Assembly: GCF_003703835.1 (NCBI RefSeq)
Contig: NZ_RDQR01000004.1
Span: 62,001-126,000 of the forward strand
Direction of reading: 5' to 3'
Origin: Auritidibacter ignavus
Lineage (GTDB): Bacteria; Actinomycetota; Actinomycetes; Actinomycetales; Micrococcaceae
DNA length: 64,000 bases
The notes below the pieces were generated by a model that saw only the letters and a list, made by a program, of their open reading frames with translations, had not been told where the DNA came from and did not search any database. Shown piece by piece: positions 28,850 to 37,471 of the stretch. The number at the start of each line of letters is the position of its first letter. Within the stretch, counting starts at the first letter, position 1. The position numbers and the translations under genes were made by a program.

Positions 28850-30955
28850 GTGTCTCGAAACAGTGAATACAATGCCCATCAGCTTTCCGTACTCGAAGGA
28901 CTTGAGGCGGTTCGTAAGCGGCCGGGCATGTATATTGGCTCTACCGATTCCCGGGGGCTGATGCACTGTCTCTGGGAGATCATCGATAACTCCGTGGACG
29001 AAGCTCTGGCCGGCTACGGGCAGTCCATCACCATCACGTTGGATGCCGATGGCAGTGTGGAGGTTGAAGACCACGGACGCGGTATTCCTGTCGACCTCGA
29101 GCCCCGTACCGGCTTGTCTGGTGTCGAAGTGGTGTTTACAAAGCTCCACGCCGGCGGAAAATTTGGTAGTGGTTCCTATAACGCCGCCGGTGGCCTCCAC
29201 GGTGTGGGCGCGTCAGTCGTTAACGCGCTGAGCTCTCGTCTGGACGTGCACGTTTTTCGTGGTGGCAAGACTTACCAGATGTCGTTCCAGCGCGGGAAGC
29301 CAGGGACCTTTGAAGATCATCGGGTTCCCAGCCCCGAGGCGCCGTTTAGTCCGAAAACAGAAGCCGGAGATATCCCCGTGGTGGGCAAGGCGAAGCGCGG
29401 ACACACCGGTACGAAGGTGCGCTATTGGGCCGATGAACAGATTTTCACCCCGGATGCCACCTTCCAGTACCAAGAACTTGAAGACCGTGCCCGTCAGACC
29501 GCATATCTGGTGCCCGGCCTGAGGATTACGATCCGAGATTTGCGTCGGTTGCCGGGTACTGCCGGAGCCGAGGGGCCCCACGAACAGGTCTTCCAATACG
29601 ACGGGGGTATCTCGGAATTCGTCGACCACCTCTCTACACTGAATCCGGTTACCGATATTTGGCGGTTGCAGGGATCAGGGTCCTTTACCGAACGCGTGCC
29701 GGTTCTCGACGAGGAGGGACATGCCCAAATGCAGGATGTGGACCGTGATTGCGATGTGGATGTCGCTCTGCGTTGGGACATTGGGTACGACACTCGGGTG
29801 AAAACTTTCGTGAATATCATTGCTACCCCGAAGGGCGGTACTCACCTCTCCGGTTTTGAACAAGCTATGACGAAGGTGTTCCGGAAAGCGATTCAGGCCA
29901 ATTCCCGGAAACTGAAGCCCGGTCAGGACAAAATCGAGCGCGACGATATCCTGGCGGGACTCACCGCGGTGCTCACCGTGCGTCTGGCCGAACCGCAATT
30001 CGAAGGTCAAACCAAAGAGGTGCTGGGTACTCCGGCTGCCAAACAAATCGTCAATAAGGTGGTCACCGAGCAACTGGGTGCCATTCTGAAGTCCACGAAA
30101 CGCCAGGACAAACAACAGACCACCCAGCTGTTGGAAAAGATCGTCGCGGAGATGAAATCTCGCGTATCTGCCCGAACTCATAAAGAAAATCAGCGGCGCA
30201 AGAACGCACTAGAAACCTCGACCATGCCGGCCAAGCTGGCCGACTGCCGCACCAATGACGCCATCGGGTCAGAATTGTTCATTGTTGAGGGTGACTCAGC
30301 GCTGGGGACGGCGAAAATGGCTCGTTCCTCGGAGTTCCAGGCCCTGTTTCCGATTCGTGGCAAAATTCTCAATGTTCAAAAGGCCTCAGTGGGGGATATG
30401 CTCTCCAATGCTGAGTGTTCAGCGCTGATTCAAGTGGTCGGCGGTGGCTCGGGGCGGTCCTTTGATTTGAACGCGGCCCGCTACGGCAAGGTGATTTTGA
30501 TGACCGATGCTGACGTGGACGGGGCTCATATTCGCACCTTGCTGTTGACCTTATTCTTCCGCTACATGCGCCCGATGGTGGAAGCCGGCCGGATTTACGC
30601 CGCTGTTCCACCGTTGCACCGGGTTGAAATTATCAACTCTGGCTCGAAGGAGAACGAGGTCATGTACACCTATTCCGAACAAGAGCTCAAAAACCTGCTG
30701 GGCTCGCTGGAAGCCGATGGCCGGAAGTATAAGGAGCCAATTCAGCGGTATAAGGGTCTGGGCGAGATGGATGCCGACCAGCTCTCAGAAACCACGATGG
30801 ATCCGCGCTACCGCACGCTGCGGCGGGTGAATATTTCCGAATTTGAGGCGGCCGAAGAGATCTTTGAGCTACTGATGGGGTCCCATGTGGCCCCGCGCAA
30901 GGATTTCATTATCTCTGGGGCACAAGAGCTCAACCGGGAACAGATTGATGCCTAG
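28850..30955 (+). CDS. parE: DNA topoisomerase IV subunit B
   Basis: ATPase subunit of a type IIA topoisomerase, 701 residues. GHKL ATPase motifs: EIIDNSVDEALAG, DHGRGIPV, and GLHGVGASVVNALS; TOPRIM motifs: VEGDSALG and DADVDGAHI. It pairs with the A subunit at 43910-46477. A gyrase pair is normally near oriC in this group, so this is taken as the second (topo IV) pair; that assignment is by context. GTG start. Its stop codon overlaps that of oleD on the other strand. Confidence 0.92.
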   Translation: MSRNSEYNAHQLSVLEGLEAVRKRPGMYIGSTDSRGLMHCLWEIIDNSVDEALAGYGQSITITLDADGSVEVEDHGRGIPVDLEPRTGLSGVEVVFTKLHAGGKFGSGSYNAAGGLHGVGASVVNALSSRLDVHVFRGGKTYQMSFQRGKPGTFEDHRVPSPEAPFSPKTEAGDIPVVGKAKRGHTGTKVRYWADEQIFTPDATFQYQELEDRARQTAYLVPGLRITIRDLRRLPGTAGAEGPHEQVFQYDGGISEFVDHLSTLNPVTDIWRLQGSGSFTERVPVLDEEGHAQMQDVDRDCDVDVALRWDIGYDTRVKTFVNIIATPKGGTHLSGFEQAMTKVFRKAIQANSRKLKPGQDKIERDDILAGLTAVLTVRLAEPQFEGQTKEVLGTPAAKQIVNKVVTEQLGAILKSTKRQDKQQTTQLLEKIVAEMKSRVSARTHKENQRRKNALETSTMPAKLADCRTNDAIGSELFIVEGDSALGTAKMARSSEFQALFPIRGKILNVQKASVGDMLSNAECSALIQVVGGGSGRSFDLNAARYGKVILMTDADVDGAHIRTLLLTLFFRYMRPMVEAGRIYAAVPPLHRVEIINSGSKENEVMYTYSEQELKNLLGSLEADGRKYKEPIQRYKGLGEMDADQLSETTMDPRYRTLRRVNISEFEAAEEIFELLMGSHVAPRKDFIISGAQELNREQIDA

Positions 30956-31968
30956 CGGTTACCGTAATACTCGGCGGTGAGTTCTAGCCCGCGGTCAATG
31001 CTGATCTCGGGTTTCCAGGCCAAAACCTCACGGGTACGACGCTGGTCGAACCAGTGGGCGGTGGAGAGCTGTTCGGCGAGAAACCGGGTCAGTGGGGGCT
31101 CATCGTCATGTTCTCCGGTGAGGTCCCAGATCTTTTCAATCACGGCTCCAGCGACGGTGGCCAGCCCGGCCGGTAATCGCAAGGTGGGTTCTACAGCGCC
31201 ACCGGCGATGGCAATCTGACGAATCAGTTCACCGACCGGACGGGGTTCCCCGTTGGTGACGACCAGGGCTTCACCGTGGTGGTTTTCGATAGCTGACACG
31301 GCTGCGAGCACCGCCGAGATAGCGTTGTCGATAAACAGCGTGTCGATCGGTGGGGCACCGGAACCCAGGATGGGCATACGGTGGCTGCGGGCGCGATCGG
31401 TGATGCGTTCGGTCAGCTGGGTATCACCAGGGCCCCACATCAGATGGGGGCGAAGCACCAGCACACGGAAGTCTTCGCGGTCAGCTGCAAGGACCAGGCG
31501 CTCACCGGCTGCTTTGGTTGCGGCGTAGTGCCCGCGTGCCTGGTCGGGGTCGGCCGGTTGGGCGGTGGTACCCACCAGAGAGCGACCGGCGTGAGCGACC
31601 GAGGGAGAGGATATGTGAATCCAGCGGTTCACCGTTCCCGCCCGGTGTGCAGCATCTAGCAGGTTGCCCGTGCCCTGAATGTTGACGTTACGGTACGCTT
31701 CGGCCGGACCCGAAACAGAAACCTTGGCGGCTACGTGGATGATGGTGTCTACACCCTGGACCGCGCGGGCAACCAGTTCCGGGTCGGTGATCGATCCCAG
31801 CACGTCGTAAGCGCCGGCGATCCCGCTTCGGCGACGCTGCAACGTGGTTAGCTGTGCGCCGGCAGCGACCAGCGCGGATGCGACACCGGAACCCAGCAGT
31901 CCCGAGGCTCCGGTGACCAGGACATGACGCGTGCTGAGATTGGGCAGAGCAACGGCGAAACGATTCAT
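30952..31968 (-). CDS. oleD: OleD-like NAD(P)-dependent 2-alkyl-3-oxoalkanoate reductase
   Basis: In olefin synthesis OleD reduces the beta-keto acid made by OleA to a beta-hydroxy acid. 338 residues, an extended short-chain dehydrogenase: nucleotide-binding VTGASGLLGSGVA, and the catalytic Tyr and Lys in GHYAATKAAGE. The reading frame is intact and of normal length. Its ATG overlaps the oleBC stop by 4 bases, so it was translationally coupled. With oleBC and oleA broken, its original substrate is probably not made. Confidence 0.85.
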   Translation of the reverse strand: MNRFAVALPNLSTRHVLVTGASGLLGSGVASALVAAGAQLTTLQRRRSGIAGAYDVLGSITDPELVARAVQGVDTIIHVAAKVSVSGPAEAYRNVNIQGTGNLLDAAHRAGTVNRWIHISSPSVAHAGRSLVGTTAQPADPDQARGHYAATKAAGERLVLAADREDFRVLVLRPHLMWGPGDTQLTERITDRARSHRMPILGSGAPPIDTLFIDNAISAVLAAVSAIENHHGEALVVTNGEPRPVGELIRQIAIAGGAVEPTLRLPAGLATVAGAVIEKIWDLTGEHDDEPPLTRFLAEQLSTAHWFDQRRTREVLAWKPEISIDRGLELTAEYYGNR

Positions 31969-34629
31969 GGCTTGCCAACCTTTCCTCCGGTGAGGACTCG
32001 ATCGGCCCAGCGGGCCAACCGGGAGCGGTCAATCTTGGAGTTATGGCGGGTATCCACCGGGATGCTGTCGACTACCAATACGGCGGCGACCGGAACATCT
32101 CCCGGTGTGGTGACCGCGCTGCGCACGGTTGCCGTCAGTTGGGTGGGAGCCAGTCCAGGCTTGATTGGGCCAGTGACCTCACGCTCGGGTTCGATAATGA
32201 CCACCAGCGCTTGGGTGCCGGCCGGTCCGTGTCCGACAGCTGCAGCCCGGTATACCTCTGGTAATGCGGCGACGTTTTCTTCGATGTGCACCGGACCCAG
32301 GGGTCCAGCCGGGGTGGAGATGACGTGGTGGGTGCGTCCTTCGATCCAGAGTCGGCCGTGCGCATCCAGGTGCCCGATATCGCCGGTGCGGTGCCAGCGT
32401 AACCCGTCGAGCTGATCGTGGGAGGCTTGAGCGGTGATGTACCACAGTGCGTCATAGCCTTGGCGCATATGGGAGGCCGACACCACGATTTCGCCCAGCT
32501 GGTCCACCGAATCCTCGGGGTTATACAGTGTTTCGGCCGGGATACCATGGTCATCCAGCGGGGCCATGGTAAGGCGGACTTCACCGGCCGGGGTGCCCAC
32601 CAGTACACCGGGGTTGCCAGCGGCTCGGTCATGCCATACGGGGAGTGGATCTCGGCTTGTGGCATCAACACCTGAATATCTCTGACTAGGTCCTGGGACA
32701 CCGGAGCCCCGGCCGAGAGCATCATGGTAATCCCGGCCAGTGCTTCGCGCTGGGCACGGGAGAGTTCCCGGGCGGTTGCTGCCACATTGCGCAATGCCGC
32801 CGGGGAACCAAAGGCGATCGTGGACTGACCGGCAATGGCCGCATCGGCCAGAGCAGAGGCGGTCAGGGTTGCCGGTTTGGTGACCGACATGCGCGGGGTG
32901 ACCGAGGTCGCACCAATGGCCGGGCCCAGCAGCGCGAAGGGCGCGAACCCAGCCAAAAGCGAGGCGCCGGGAGTGACGCCGAAGGTATCGCGCAACAGCT
33001 GGGTGAGGTGGGAGAGCCCGGTGTGGGTGTAGCGCACACCCTTGGCCGGCCCGGTGGAGCCGGAGGTGAACAGGATGGCGGCCAGACTCTCGGGGTCCGG
33101 GGTGGGAGCCTGTAGGGCTGAAAGCCGGGTAGTGGTTTTCTCGCGCAGTGCCATACCATAGAGCGAGTCTTCGACGCCCAGTACGCCAGCCAGCGGAGTG
33201 GACAGGGTGGACACCGAGATGCGACGGCCTGGCCATCCCTGGGCGCGAGCCAGGATCAGTCCGGGGGTTTCACCAATAATCCAGTCCGGGTTGGCGCTAC
33301 GAACAGCTCGGGTCATACCGGTGATCCCCAGCCCTTGATCGGCAATTACCGCGACACCGCCGATGCGCAACAGTGCGTAAAGTCCCGCGGTCAGATCACG
33401 TCCGGGAGGAACCAGGATGCAGACCCGGTCCCCGGGGCGCAGTCCAAGATCCCACAGCCCCTGGGCTATGGCGGCCACGAGCTGGGAAAGCTGAGCCCAG
33501 GAAACGGTGAAGGGTTTTCCGCGGTCGCTGACCGACATATCCACCAGGGCCGCAGCTGCGGAGTCTTCGCCACGGTACAGGAACTCCCACAGTGGCTGGT
33601 AGGGCACCTCGTGGGCTGAGCCGGCGGGGCGGGGTTGGTTGGCAGAGTGACCACTGTGTGTGATGGTGGCGGTGGTGTTGACGGTAGGAGAGTTGTCGTC
33701 GGCGGAGAGTTGTTGGGAGACCCATTCCAGGACGATAGCGGCGTAGTCGACGTCTTCGACGATCAGGTGCCCGCCGGTTTCCACTCGGTGCACATCGGCT
33801 TGAGGCAGGCGTTGGCGCAAATCGTTGAGGTAGCGATCCTGGAATACCGGATCTGTAGCACCCCAGATGATCAGGGCCGGTAACGAGGTCTCGCTGAGTG
33901 CTGTGGCCACTCGGCGGAGCGCAGGAGCACTGCGGTGGGTGGCATCAGTGGGGATGTCGGCGACGAACCCGCCCACACCGCCACGGTCGGCTTGGCGCCG
34001 GTAAGGCAGGTTCAGTGGATCGCGCACCGCAGGGGAGCAGGAAGGGGATCGTCCTCGGACTGGTGCACGGCCGTGTTCAGTGTCATCAGCCCGGCGAGGT
34101 GATGGGATCCAGCCTGATGCGCTCGCAGAGCAGCGCCCAAGGAGATGACCCCGCCCCAGTCGTGGCCGAGGGTGAAGACCGGGTGCTCAGCTTCCGGGAT
34201 GAGAACTGTGAGCAATTCCTGCAGATCGGTGATCCGATCCTCCAGGGCCAGGTAGTCGCCACCATTGCCGCTGTGACGAGGCAGTCGCCGGTGGGCTAAC
34301 CGGTCGGAGAGTCCCATGTCCCGCTGGTCGGGGGCGATCACCCGGATGACTGGGTATCGTTGTGGGTCGGAGACGGCCCGGTCGTAGGTGGTGTTGAGCA
34401 ATGCGCGCCACAGATACGACCAGGTGGGGTTGCCGTGTACGGCCACGATGGTGGCGTGGGGGGTCAGTCCCTGGGCTTCGAGAGCCGGGCCGGTGTCCAT
34501 GACGTGGAAGCCGGCGGGATGTTCTGCTCGTGCGAGAGTGACCAGGTGAGAAAACTCTGGACGGAAACCGGGAAGCTCGGTCTGCATGGTCTCGGAGTCG
34601 GGTTGATGGGCGGCACGAGTCACAATCAC
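31965..34629 (-). pseudogene. oleBC: Broken oleBC fusion (OleB hydrolase + OleC ligase)
   Basis: Remnant of the OleB-OleC fusion described in Micrococcus: an alpha/beta hydrolase (beta-lactone decarboxylase) joined to an AMP-dependent beta-lactone synthetase. Three frames are needed to read it. The first carries VAVHGNPTWSY and the nucleophile motif LGHDWGGV and stops after PLPAPLRCAIH near 34012. The second resumes at VRDPLNLPYRR and carries GGHLIVED and the ligase motif LFTSGSTGPAKG, up to SPYGMTEPLA near 32610. The third carries GVLVGTPAGEV to the end. At both breaks residues are missing relative to known homologues, so these are out-of-frame deletions. Confidence 0.85.
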
Positions 34630-34672
34630 AGCAACACTCTTCTTTCTCGAGGGTGTGGACCGGGTGGGGCTA

Positions 34673-35467
34673 TTACCACTGCAGATCGAGCATGGCCACG
34701 TTGAGTCCGGAGCCAACACCCATGCACAACACAGAATCGCCGGGGCTCAGCATGTCTTTTTCCCGGGCCAAGGTCACCGGTAGCGCGGCGGGTCCGATAT
34801 TGCCCAAATCCGGGAACGTGACCGGGATCTTGTCTGGGTCAATCCCGGCGGCCTGAATAATGGCGTTGGTGTGCTGGGAGGAGACCTGGTGGGTGATGTA
34901 GCGGTCGGCCTCGGACCACTTCCATGCCGGGTCGGCGTCGTTCCAGGCAGCCATGACCAGGTCGAGACCATTGGCTAGCAGAGCCGCGGAGTCGGTGCTC
35001 ATGCCCTTATGGTCTCCGGCGCACAAATGGTTGAACTCGGTACCTGCCCGGGTGACGCTGTGCAGGATGCGGTGCCCCTCGGGGTGACGGTCGCTCGGCC
35101 CAATAACCGCAGCGGCGGCCCCTGATCCCAGGGTCAGGGTGGCGAATTGGGAGAGGAAGGCATCGCGGTTGGTGGCTTCGTGTACCTTGGAAGCATCTTC
35201 TCCGGCAACGACCACCACCTAGTCCACTTGTCCTGAATCAATCATGGTCGCGGCCAACCCCATCCCGTTGACAAATCCCAGGCAGGCGTTGGTGATGTCA
35301 AAGTTCATGGCCGAGCTCGGCAGTCCCATTTTGTCGTGAACCACCACGGACACCGCTGGTTCCAGGTGGGTGCGGATGACCGAGGTGTTGATCAAAAGCC
35401 CCACCTGGTCTGGGGTAGGGCACGATGACGCGGAGACTTCAGTTTCGCGGAACCAGGTCTGGGGCAA
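34673..35467 (-). pseudogene. oleA: Broken oleA (thiolase-fold condensing enzyme)
   Basis: OleA condenses two fatty acyl-CoAs head to head. The catalytic Cys in TNACLGFVNGM, the His in ITHQVSSQH and the NIGPA motif remain, but a TAG stop interrupts the frame at 35219-35221, exactly where homologues have Tyr in GxIDYALVVDGE. The 5' part is also missing: only about 22 residues precede VGLLINTSV (90 or so are usual), and the same frame meets a stop at 35519-35521. A downstream GTG could give only a fragment lacking the active-site cysteine. Confidence 0.87.
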
Positions 35468-35575
35468 TCGCGATGATAGGGTTCGCGACGACCGCTCGCC
35501 TAGCCATGTCTTCTTACTCTATCGGTCACGAAGAAGTTGACGGCATTTGGCCTTAATGAAAGCCTGTTAGTTTTC

Positions 35576-36571
35576 TTACACCCCGCACAGCGTCAGGGCT
35601 GCCGGGACAATCAACAGGCAGGCTGCCAGGGTGATGATCAGGGCTTGTTGCCAACCGGGTAGAGGGGGGCGGCTGGAGAGGAGCCGTTTGAGTCGTACCG
35701 CGGTTACCGAGGTAGTGCGGTCGGCCGGCTGGTCCGAGGAGAGGGGTTTGGCGATGGTATGTGGGGAGTCGTGGCTGGCAACCATGGCCATAGACCGGAT
35801 TAAGGTCGCGCGATCGATGCGCGCCAGAGCTGCATCATCGGCAAGCATCTCGGTGAGCGTGGTCACCGCAATCCGTGAGGTCTCGGTGGCGACCAGCCAG
35901 GATGCCGCCCGGTGCCAGGCCTCAAACCCCACCCGCAATAGGTCGTGACGCTGACGCAAATGGGCCTTTTCATGTTCGATCACCGCTGACAATTCGGCCT
36001 CGGTTAGTCGCTCCATCAATCCCTGAGAGATCACGGTATACGAGCCGGACAGTGCGGGAATGCAGTAGGCCAGCGGGTGCTCGGAGGGGAGCAACAAAGT
36101 GGTGACGCCACCGGAATTGCGTTGGTATGGGGTCAGGGTCTCAGAGGCCGTGGGGTCGTGGATGACTTCGGAGAGTAACTGCACCGTCTCGCGGTGGCGA
36201 CGACGCTCCAGGGTGGTTCGCCATGCGGAGTACACCAGGCTCAGCACCAGATGTACGCCGATGGCGACTGCCAGGGTTCCAGCCACGATCTCTAGCCCAC
36301 CCCAGCGTGGGTCGAGGTGGAGAGCGAATAAACCGTGGTTGGTGATCGCCTCGAATATTTCTGTCCCGGCAGGGATGAGCCCGGAGCCGAATTTGCGGAC
36401 TGCATAGAGCAAGGGTGCTGAAATCAGGGCTAGACCGCCACCGAGCCCCACCGCTTGCCATAAAATCATCGCTGCCACGGGAGCGCGAGCAGGCCACTGG
36501 GCGCGCCCCAGAAGCACAGGTACGGGCCAGGCCAATAGCACGGCCACGAGGGCGAGAAGAATGGGGGCCAT
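35576..36571 (-). CDS. M56 family membrane metallopeptidase (BlaR1-like, no ligand domain)
   Basis: 331 residues with membrane helices near both ends and in between, and the zinc-binding motif EHEKAHLRQRHD between them. BlaR1/MecR1 proteins use such a protease domain to trigger cleavage of the BlaI repressor. Here the C-terminus ends with a single last helix, so the extracellular penicillin-binding sensor is absent and the signal is not evident. Encoded 69 bp downstream of the BlaI-type regulator on the same strand. Confidence 0.88.
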   Translation of the reverse strand: MAPILLALVAVLLAWPVPVLLGRAQWPARAPVAAMILWQAVGLGGGLALISAPLLYAVRKFGSGLIPAGTEIFEAITNHGLFALHLDPRWGGLEIVAGTLAVAIGVHLVLSLVYSAWRTTLERRRHRETVQLLSEVIHDPTASETLTPYQRNSGGVTTLLLPSEHPLAYCIPALSGSYTVISQGLMERLTEAELSAVIEHEKAHLRQRHDLLRVGFEAWHRAASWLVATETSRIAVTTLTEMLADDAALARIDRATLIRSMAMVASHDSPHTIAKPLSSDQPADRTTSVTAVRLKRLLSSRPPLPGWQQALIITLAACLLIVPAALTLCGV

Positions 36572-36640
36572 AACAACGTGGGTCGAGAATGCGACGAATG
36601 GGCGGACGGCGTTGCGGTTAAGGGACTGAGCCCCTCTAGT

Positions 36641-37030
36641 TTACTGACTGAGTGATTCGTCGCGAGCATTCAGGATGCTCCGAAGAGTCGCGAGTTCCTC
36701 AGAGTTAATGGAGCCCACAAATTGAGCAAGCACCGCTTGACGATCTGGCGCCTGGTTGAGGACCTCGTGCAAAACATCAGCGGTGTGGGCTTCCCGGGTT
36801 GCTCGGGCGGTGAAGGTGTGCGGACGCTGTTGCTGGTCCTTATTCACAAAACCTTTTTTCGTCAGCCGGGTCAGCACCGTCAGGATCGTGGTGATCGCCG
36901 GAGTATTCTTGGTGGAGCCGGTACGCTGCTCTAATCGCTCGCGTAAGTCATTAGCGGTCATCGGCGCAGAGGAATCCCACAGCAGATTCATGACGGCTTG
37001 TTCCAGCTGTCCTAATGAACCAGTGTTCAT
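36641..37030 (-). CDS. BlaI/MecI/CopY family transcriptional repressor
   Basis: 129-residue winged-helix repressor: LGQLEQAVMNLLWDSSAPMTANDLRERL, then TILTVLTRLTKKGFV for the recognition helix and wing, and a C-terminal dimerisation helix. It pairs with the M56 peptidase downstream and is divergent from cydA. Three dyads of the form TTCTAC-N5-GTAGAA lie in the intergenic region, one just upstream of this gene, which fits autoregulation and control of cydABDC. Confidence 0.92.
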   Translation of the reverse strand: MNTGSLGQLEQAVMNLLWDSSAPMTANDLRERLEQRTGSTKNTPAITTILTVLTRLTKKGFVNKDQQQRPHTFTARATREAHTADVLHEVLNQAPDRQAVLAQFVGSINSEELATLRSILNARDESLSQ

Positions 37031-37072
37031 ACTCTGTACTCCTTGGGGCTGACGGTCACGGTAGTAGATTTA

Positions 37073-37089
37073 TTCTACGCATTGTAGAA
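37073..37089. promoter_or_regulatory. Predicted BlaI operator 1 (blaI side)
   Basis: TTCTACGCATTGTAGAA: 6-bp arms with 5-nt spacing, starting 43 bp upstream of the blaI start. Same TTCTAC-N5-GTAGAA form as the two dyads nearer cydA. Confidence 0.6.
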
Positions 37090-37229
37090 GTTTCGGTGCA
37101 CTATGACGACATAGTGGCCTGATGCCATATCCACGACCGTTGCTCTCGGGTGCTTTTCACGGGGCGCGCCTGCTTGATCTGCGTCATACGCTACCGGGGC
37201 ACCGTGTGTTGACCTCAGTCTAGGCGAAT

Positions 37230-37248
37230 TTTCTACAACGTGTAGAAA
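37230..37248. promoter_or_regulatory. Predicted BlaI operator 2 (cydA side)
   Basis: Inverted repeat TTTCTACA/TGTAGAAA with a 3-nt centre. It contains TACA-N3-TGTA, the general core of BlaI/CopY sites, and the TTCTAC-N5-GTAGAA form shared with the other two dyads. Confidence 0.65.
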
Positions 37249-37250
37249 TC

Positions 37251-37271
37251 TTTTCTACGCAGCGTAGAAAA
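37251..37271. promoter_or_regulatory. Predicted BlaI operator 3 (cydA side)
   Basis: Nine-bp arms TTTTCTACG/CGTAGAAAA around CAG. It begins 2 bp after operator 2; the two centres are about 22 bp apart, two helical turns, so bound dimers would lie on the same face. Confidence 0.65.
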
Positions 37272-37276
37272 GTGGT

Positions 37277-37282
37277 TATGAT
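37277..37282 (+). promoter_or_regulatory. Possible cydA -10 element
   Basis: TATGAT lies 5 bp after operator 3. The -35 region would then be inside operator 3 (no good TTGACA is present there), so a bound repressor would block it. The leader to the cydA start would be about 185 nt. Confidence 0.4.
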
Positions 37283-37471
37283 GGTGGTAGCTTATCCGGC
37301 GATCAAGCGTTGTACGGAGTGAGTCTCACTGCGAGCATCGTGTCGTATCACCGTTTGAGCCTCGAGTTTGAGGCCTTGGCGACAGGGTTTTGACCGAGGT
37401 CGACCACAGCCGAACTCGACCCATCTCTTGCATTCGTCGGCGCGTTAGGCGCTCGTGAGGAAGGAATCCTG

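Larger units (their letters stand above)
37031..37471. other. Divergent intergenic region, blaI / cydA
   Basis: 441 bp without a supported gene. Holds the three predicted BlaI dyads and the possible cydA promoter listed separately. From 37283 to 37471 I see a long untranslated leader with no further clear structure. Confidence 0.7.

Noticed and set aside
32135-34027. Treating the 630-residue middle frame as an intact ligase gene
   Set aside because: Its start lies within the OleB hydrolase and its last 110 residues are out of frame relative to OleC homology, so it is part of a broken fusion.
31965-34629. Programmed frameshifting as an explanation of the split oleBC frames
   Set aside because: Residues present in homologues are missing at both junctions and no slippery sequence with a following structure is evident; deletion fits better.
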